Assembly (NCBI GenBank): GCA_035654655.1
Contig: DASRWI010000029.1
Location: forward strand, 62,001-126,000
Source: DASRWI01 sp035654655
Lineage (GTDB): Bacteria > Bacteroidota > Ignavibacteria > Ignavibacteriales > Ignavibacteriaceae
Direction of reading: 5' to 3'
DNA: 64,000 bases
In this document: piece after piece, positions 59,234-64,000 of the stretch
How the letters are laid out: every line of letters begins with the position of its first letter
Position numbering within the stretch: position 1 is the stretch's first letter
The notes under the pieces: generated by a model
What the model was told of the DNA's origin: nothing
Databases searched by the model: none
Seen by the model: the letters and a program-made list of their open reading frames with translations, nothing else
Program-made: the position numbers and the translations under genes

Positions 59234-61657
59234 TTATTTTTCCATCCAACTTGTTCTGCCGGTTTCAAAATTTGGGGCAGTATGAACATAAGGATAATCC
59301 TTAGTGACTACATTGCGCCAGTTTTTATTAGTTAAAGTTCTTCCTTCCCATTTATTTAAGGAGGGATTATCTGTAGTTAAAACTTTTATGATTTTATCGT
59401 CAACTTTAATTTGTGAAATAATATTTACTCCCGCAGCACCATTTCTATTATAATTTTCAACTTCTACTCTTATTTCGTTGTCACCTTTTTTTAAGAAATA
59501 TTTAATATTAATCATCTTAATCATTTTACTATCAGTAAATAAGGATAATGACCTGCGTGCATACACCTGGTCCACATATTTACCATTGATATAAAGCCTT
59601 GCATAGGTATCACCAATAAGTTGAAGTTGAGCATCATCAGGGGAATCAGTTAAATTAATAGTAGTCTTAAATTCAGCTTTATTGGAAAACGTAGTATCAT
59701 CTTTAACATAAATAAATCTGCTTTCAAGAACAGGAGAATAACTTAACAAAGTATTATTATTGAGCATTTTATTTATTTCTTGGAAGTAAGACAATTCTCT
59801 ATCAAACTTTTTCTCAATTAAATTTAAATTATCTTCTTTATAATATTCTTTCCAAATTTTTACATAACCATCCTTAAGCTTATCAAGCCAGTCAATGTTT
59901 TTATTAATGTTATTTTTTAATTCATTTATATCAACTCTGGAAACATCCTTCTTGTAATTCTGTAATGCTAATTGAGTTTCAAGTTTAAACTTATACCAAT
60001 CATTTAGTTCCGCTAAATAATAAAGTATATCTAGATGGTCTTTATTCTTTTTGACAAGAGGTTTTAAATCATCAATGTCTTTTTTGATTGAAGGAAGAAC
60101 TGAATTCATCCAGCTAATTTTATTAACAGGAGAAAGTCTTGCTTCATACCAGTTAGGTTCTCTCCAATCCAGATAAGGATGGCGCCATATCTCATGCCAT
60201 AAGACCTGATTTAGCTGAACTGAAAATCTTTCATAAAGTAGCGGCAGACGTGAATCATTTATACCAAAGAAATCATAAAAATAATCTTTGTTAAATTTAT
60301 TTAAATCGCTTCCATTAAGGTTCCACGCACATTGAGCTGACCACGCATAACCGTATAAAATTAATTCTTTAATAGTTTCTGCACCATTATCACCCCAATT
60401 GGAGTTTATCATTCCAGTTGAAGCATTAGACAATCCGGATTTAATTATATAAAAAATGTTTGGAATTGCATTAACATTAGTTGGGAATGTAGTTTGAAAA
60501 TTCCAGACGGTAGGAGATACATAGTATTTAAATCCTGCCTTGCTAAAAGTTTCAGTTGAAGGATAAAACTCCTGAGCACGATAATGCCAGTCAACTATAG
60601 TTATATCTTTGGGAATTTGAGATAATATGCTTGGCTGGTCAAGAATAATATCTCCATACATAATGACTTTCTTACCATACTTCTTGCAGATATCATAAAC
60701 TTTTTTGTAATGATTAGCATGAACAGTTGCAATATCAGACTTATCAACTAAATATTTACTTTTGCCTAAACCAACATCATAACTTTCATCTGCGCCCATA
60801 TGAAAATATTCTGATGGGAACATTTCGAAAACTTCTTTAAGCAAATTTTCAAGAAAGATATATGTAGAGTCAGATGAAACGTTTAACGAAGCAGCTCCGG
60901 TAAATTCAGAATATTTTAAAAATTCATCCTGATTTAAAATATTTTCATAATGACCAAGTGTCTGGAAGATTGGAATGATTTCAACATAATATTGTTTTGC
61001 AAATTCAATTAATTCTTTAACTTCATTTTTAGTTAAGGCACCTCTGTTTAAGCCTATTGTGGGATAAGATTGAAATTCAAGCATATCTTCAAGATAAGGC
61101 ATATACACATTCATCTTATATCGAGCTATATGCTTAATTATTCTTTTAAAATTATCTAAGTTTGAAACTTGTCCTCTACTGATATCATCAGAAATACCAC
61201 GAACAGTCATATCAGGTTGGTCTTCTATTTCCATTTGCTGAAGTTTTTTATTTTGATTTTTATCAATTAATTGAATCAAACTCATTGCTCCATAAAAAAC
61301 ACCTTTAGCATAGGGAGCAGTTATTTTAATATTATCATCATTGATTGATAATGAATAGGATTGTTCAAAACTTTGAGGACGAATACGCATACTTTTATCA
61401 GGTACTTCAGATAAAATTATATCTCCATTATCTCCTACAACAATTTTAGATGAAATATCTATTTCATCCAAAACACTTTTTATTTCTTCAGCAGAAAATC
61501 TAAGGGATTCATTATTTACGGTAATGGTTAGATTATTCTTAAGTTCATAAGTCCCTGATTTTATTCCAATCTTTTTAGGAGTGGGGACAATGGGAACGTC
61601 TGTATTTTGACAGAATATATTCATTGCAAATAAAAAGGGGAGTAGAAGATATTTCAT
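59234..61657 (-). CDS. Exported GH20 beta-N-acetylhexosaminidase-like protein
   Basis: An 807-residue exported glycoside hydrolase. Signal peptide ~1-17. A GH20b domain (about 20-150) precedes the GH20 TIM barrel (about 150-480): RGISDDISRGQVS opens it and the catalytic pair is HMGADES, Asp290-Glu291, the residue set that uses substrate-assisted catalysis. It should release terminal N-acetylhexosamines from chitin oligomers or glycans. The ~300 C-terminal residues include helical segments (about 510-640) and a carbohydrate-binding-like beta domain (about 660-790: LQLIGDTYARLYINGKYV; GDNEIRVEVENYN). The expected active-site arginine, tyrosine and tryptophans were not mapped individually. Confidence 0.85.
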   Translation of the reverse strand: MKYLLLPFLFAMNIFCQNTDVPIVPTPKKIGIKSGTYELKNNLTITVNNESLRFSAEEIKSVLDEIDISSKIVVGDNGDIILSEVPDKSMRIRPQSFEQSYSLSINDDNIKITAPYAKGVFYGAMSLIQLIDKNQNKKLQQMEIEDQPDMTVRGISDDISRGQVSNLDNFKRIIKHIARYKMNVYMPYLEDMLEFQSYPTIGLNRGALTKNEVKELIEFAKQYYVEIIPIFQTLGHYENILNQDEFLKYSEFTGAASLNVSSDSTYIFLENLLKEVFEMFPSEYFHMGADESYDVGLGKSKYLVDKSDIATVHANHYKKVYDICKKYGKKVIMYGDIILDQPSILSQIPKDITIVDWHYRAQEFYPSTETFSKAGFKYYVSPTVWNFQTTFPTNVNAIPNIFYIIKSGLSNASTGMINSNWGDNGAETIKELILYGYAWSAQCAWNLNGSDLNKFNKDYFYDFFGINDSRLPLLYERFSVQLNQVLWHEIWRHPYLDWREPNWYEARLSPVNKISWMNSVLPSIKKDIDDLKPLVKKNKDHLDILYYLAELNDWYKFKLETQLALQNYKKDVSRVDINELKNNINKNIDWLDKLKDGYVKIWKEYYKEDNLNLIEKKFDRELSYFQEINKMLNNNTLLSYSPVLESRFIYVKDDTTFSNKAEFKTTINLTDSPDDAQLQLIGDTYARLYINGKYVDQVYARRSLSLFTDSKMIKMINIKYFLKKGDNEIRVEVENYNRNGAAGVNIISQIKVDDKIIKVLTTDNPSLNKWEGRTLTNKNWRNVVTKDYPYVHTAPNFETGRTSWMEK

Positions 61658-61759
61658 ATTATTAGTATGCTTATTTAAAAATTATAATGATAAAAATAAA
61701 TTTATTAAAAATTAATCACAGATTACATAGATTATAAGGATTACTGATTAAAAGTTATT

Positions 61760-61827
61760 AAAGTATTCCTACGGAATGCAATCATTTTTAAGTTCCATGG
61801 TTATTATTAATGTATCCCTACGGGATG
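61760..61827 (-). repeat. REP-like hairpin pair
   Basis: Read on the minus strand: unit 1 (61827-61802) CATCCC-GTA-GGGAT with ACATTAATAATAA; unit 2 (61779-61760) GCATTCC-GTA-GGAAT with ACTTTAAT. The period is 49 bases. Confidence 0.83.
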
Positions 61828-61841
61828 AAAAAACTAAAGTG

Positions 61842-61884
61842 TGTATCGGTCTTCTCCCAAAGGGACCACTTTGTGGTCGATACA
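61842..61884. repeat. REP-like long-loop element
   Basis: Perfect outer stem TGTATCG / CGATACA enclosing CCCAAAGGGACCACTTTGTGG. It shares the internal core with 25570-25613 and 55193-55233, and lies 14 bases after a compact pair. Confidence 0.72.
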
Positions 61885-61930
61885 ATTTCCTTATTCCCGG
61901 AAATCACTTGAAGAACCTTCTGCCTGAATA

Positions 61931-61964
61931 TAAAAAAACCCACGGTTTGTGCCATGGGTTTTTA
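61931..61964 (-). terminator. Intrinsic terminator of gyrA
   Basis: Stem AAAACCCACGG / CCATGGGTTTT (one mismatch) with a 6-base loop; minus-strand T tract seen as A7 upstream; 19 bases past the gyrA stop. Confidence 0.8.
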
Positions 61965-61983
61965 GGAATATGTTTTTTAACTT

Positions 61984-64000
61984 TTATTCTTCAGCGCCTT
62001 CTTCTTCAGGGACAACTTTAGCTATATCTGCAATCTTATCACCTTCTTTTAATCTGATGACACGAACGCCTTGGGTTGCTCTGCCCATTACTCGGATGTC
62101 TTTTATGCTTTGTCTTATTACCATTCCCTGTGCAGATATGATTACTAATTCATCACCATCAACAACTTCCATCATAGCAATCATCTTGCCTGTTTTATCT
62201 GATGTTTTAACAGTTATAACTCCTTTACCGCCTCTGCGGGTAATACGATAGTCATTTATATCAGAGCGTTTACCATAGCCGTTTTCTGTAACAACAAGAA
62301 TATTATCATTTCTCTTTATTACAAGAAGTCCAACTACTTTATCGCCTTTACCAAGGTTAACTCCTCTTACTCCAGTTGCAACTCTTCCCATATCTCTAAC
62401 ATCATTTTCGTGGAAACGGATTGCAAATCCGTAATGAGTACCAAGAACTATATCATTACTGCCATCTGTCAATTTAACTGCAATCAGTTTATCACCGGCA
62501 ACAATATTGATAGCGTTGATACCACCTTTACGTACATTGCCATACGCAGAAAGAACGGTCTTTTTAATTGTTCCCTGCTGTGTAGCCATTATTAAGTATG
62601 CATCATCTTTGAATTCCTTCACAGTTACAAAGGCTGCAATGTTTTCATCTTTATCTTTTTCAATAAGGTTGATGATTGAGCGTCCTCTTGTAGCTCTGCC
62701 GCCTTCAGGAAGTTCGTGAACTTTCAGCCAGTAGCATTTTCCTTTATCTGTAAAGATAAGTATGTAATGATGTGTAGATGCAATGAACATATGCTCAATG
62801 AAGTCATCATCCTTTGTGCCGGCTCCGGTTACACCTTTACCGCCTCTGCCTTGCTTTTTGTATCCGCTTACAGGGAATCTCTTAATAAATCCTTTATGAG
62901 AAATAGTAACAACTACATCTTCTTCAGCGATAATATCTTCAAGTGAAAATTCTTCATAATTATAGATGATTTCAGTTCTTCTTTCATCGCCATATTTTTC
63001 TTTTAAGGCGATAAGTTCTTCTTTAATTATGAAATATCTTTTTTCTTCGCTAGCTAAAATATTTTTTAATTTTTCGATTAACTTGATTACTTCTTTATAC
63101 TCGTCTTCAATTTTCTTTCTTTCAAGACCAGTTAATCTTTGTAGACGCATATCAAGAATAGCTTTGGATTGAATTTCACTAAGCTTGAATTTGCGCATCA
63201 AGTTATTCTTTGCAGTCTCAACATCGCGGGATTTTTTAATTGTCTCAATAACCTCATCAATGTTATCAAGAGCAATAATATATCCTTCCAGGATATGAGC
63301 TCTTCTTTCAGCAGCATCAAGTTCATATTTTGTTCTTCTTATAAGAACATCCATTCTATGGTCAATGAAATGATGCATCATTTCTTTTAATGTAAGAACT
63401 TTTGGTATTCCATTTACCAGTGCAAGATTAATAACACCAAAAGTAGTCTGCATTGATGTATGCTTGAATAGCTGATTAAGAACAACAGCAGGTTGAGAAT
63501 CTCTTTTTAATTCTATTACTACTCTCATTCCATCTCTATCAGATTCATCTCTGATATTTGAAATATCACTTAATGTTCCGCCTCTTACAAGTTCAGCAAT
63601 TTTTTCAATTAAGTTTGCTTTATTAACCTGATATGGAAGTTCAGTGATGATGATATTTTCACGGCTATTCTTTAAGGTTTCAATATTAGCTTTTGCACGA
63701 ATAACTATTCTGCCTCTGCCTGTAGTATAGGCTTCTTTAACACCAGTATATCCGTATATAATTCCACCTGTAGGAAAATCAGGAGCAGTAACATACTTCA
63801 TTAATTTTTCAGAAGTAAGGTCTGGATTTTTTATTAATGCAATTAAGCCGTCAATAACTTCGTTTAAGTTATGAGGTGGAATATTTGTTGCCATTCCAAC
63901 TGCAATACCGCTTGAACCATTAACCAATAAGTTTGGTAAATAGGAAGGAAGTACTGTTGGTTCCTGTAAGGTATCGTCAAAGTTAGGTGCGAAATCAACT
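61984..64000 (-). CDS. gyrA: DNA gyrase subunit A, 5'-truncated by window edge
   Basis: The C-terminal ~670 residues of DNA gyrase subunit A. The frame runs off the window (VDFAPNFDDTLQEPTVLP at the edge), so the catalytic tyrosine and DNA-gate N terminus lie outside and the ATG at 63927 is internal. Visible: LVNGSSGIAVGMATNIPPHN, the coiled-coil tower region (about 62990-63300), and a C-terminal beta-pinwheel with repeated strands (FIKRFPVSGYKKQGRGGKG, KGKCYWLKVHELPEG). The GyrA-box-like QGRGGKG supports gyrase over topoisomerase IV (ParC). The acidic tail (EEEGAEE) is normal. Confidence 0.95.
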   Translation of the reverse strand, partial: VDFAPNFDDTLQEPTVLPSYLPNLLVNGSSGIAVGMATNIPPHNLNEVIDGLIALIKNPDLTSEKLMKYVTAPDFPTGGIIYGYTGVKEAYTTGRGRIVIRAKANIETLKNSRENIIITELPYQVNKANLIEKIAELVRGGTLSDISNIRDESDRDGMRVVIELKRDSQPAVVLNQLFKHTSMQTTFGVINLALVNGIPKVLTLKEMMHHFIDHRMDVLIRRTKYELDAAERRAHILEGYIIALDNIDEVIETIKKSRDVETAKNNLMRKFKLSEIQSKAILDMRLQRLTGLERKKIEDEYKEVIKLIEKLKNILASEEKRYFIIKEELIALKEKYGDERRTEIIYNYEEFSLEDIIAEEDVVVTISHKGFIKRFPVSGYKKQGRGGKGVTGAGTKDDDFIEHMFIASTHHYILIFTDKGKCYWLKVHELPEGGRATRGRSIINLIEKDKDENIAAFVTVKEFKDDAYLIMATQQGTIKKTVLSAYGNVRKGGINAINIVAGDKLIAVKLTDGSNDIVLGTHYGFAIRFHENDVRDMGRVATGVRGVNLGKGDKVVGLLVIKRNDNILVVTENGYGKRSDINDYRITRRGGKGVITVKTSDKTGKMIAMMEVVDGDELVIISAQGMVIRQSIKDIRVMGRATQGVRVIRLKEGDKIADIAKVVPEEEGAEE

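Larger units (their letters stand above)
61658..61983. other. 326-base gap between the GH20 gene and gyrA with repeats
   Basis: It holds a phased GATTA tract (61716-61750), one REP pair (61760-61827), one long-loop element (61842-61884), and the gyrA terminator (61931-61964). No gene is visible. The GH20 promoter must lie at its left end. Confidence 0.6.

Overview
The window looks like a chromosomal segment from a Bacteroidota/Chlorobiota-lineage bacterium, most probably class Ignavibacteria. The DNA is AT-rich. Six large exported proteins end in the type IX secretion (T9SS type A) sorting domain with the NYPNPFNP motif typical of that group. There are a TonB-dependent receptor paired with a DUF4249 lipoprotein, separate heptose kinase and adenylyltransferase genes, and cydAB. 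Shine-Dalgarno-like sequences are frequent and several genes appear to start at TTG. No rRNA or tRNA gene, prophage or CRISPR array was seen.

Layout. 1-2207: permease, two thioredoxin-like proteins and a CcdA/ArsG-type membrane protein, probably a metalloid-efflux or thiol-redox operon (its 5' end is outside the window). 2294-3765: two-gene ADP-heptose pathway. 3881-13850: envelope operon of TamB, RNase R and a fused metallopeptidase/beta-propeller/Omp85 protein. 13973-16471: TspO, a metallophosphoesterase, a thioredoxin-fold protein and a small unknown. 16577-21333: pyruvate kinase, glutamate dehydrogenase and an M24 peptidase. 21427-22089: a Y1 (HUH) transposase bracketed by paired hairpin repeats. 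22176-30425: T9SS cargo, two DUF4440 paralogues and aspS. 30616-43449: a propeller lipoprotein, pyrimidine phosphorylase, a ferritin-like protein, more T9SS cargo, tsaC, rpmB and cydAB. 43776-51818: T9SS cargo, an outer-membrane barrel, TonB receptor + DUF4249, a class D beta-lactamase-like protein and a PEGA/propeller lipoprotein. 52338-57480: enolase, glutamine synthetase and a small heat-shock/J-protein cluster. 57488-64000: glycosyltransferase, SDR oxidoreductase, GH20 hexosaminidase and gyrA (5' end outside the window).

The most unusual signal is not a gene cluster but a dispersed repeat system. Short palindromes (CATNCC-GTA-GGNAT followed by ACATTA) occur in almost every long intergenic gap. 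They come as ordered pairs with a fixed period of 49-51 bases. The middle stem base pair appears in three compensated forms (C-G, T-A, G-C). A second form has the same kind of stem but a ~25-base conserved internal segment. Two pairs, in inverted orientation, enclose the IS200-like transposase, and one repeat unit overlaps its stop codon. This has the architecture of a REP/RAYT system and seems to be a domesticated or self-spreading hairpin family of this lineage.
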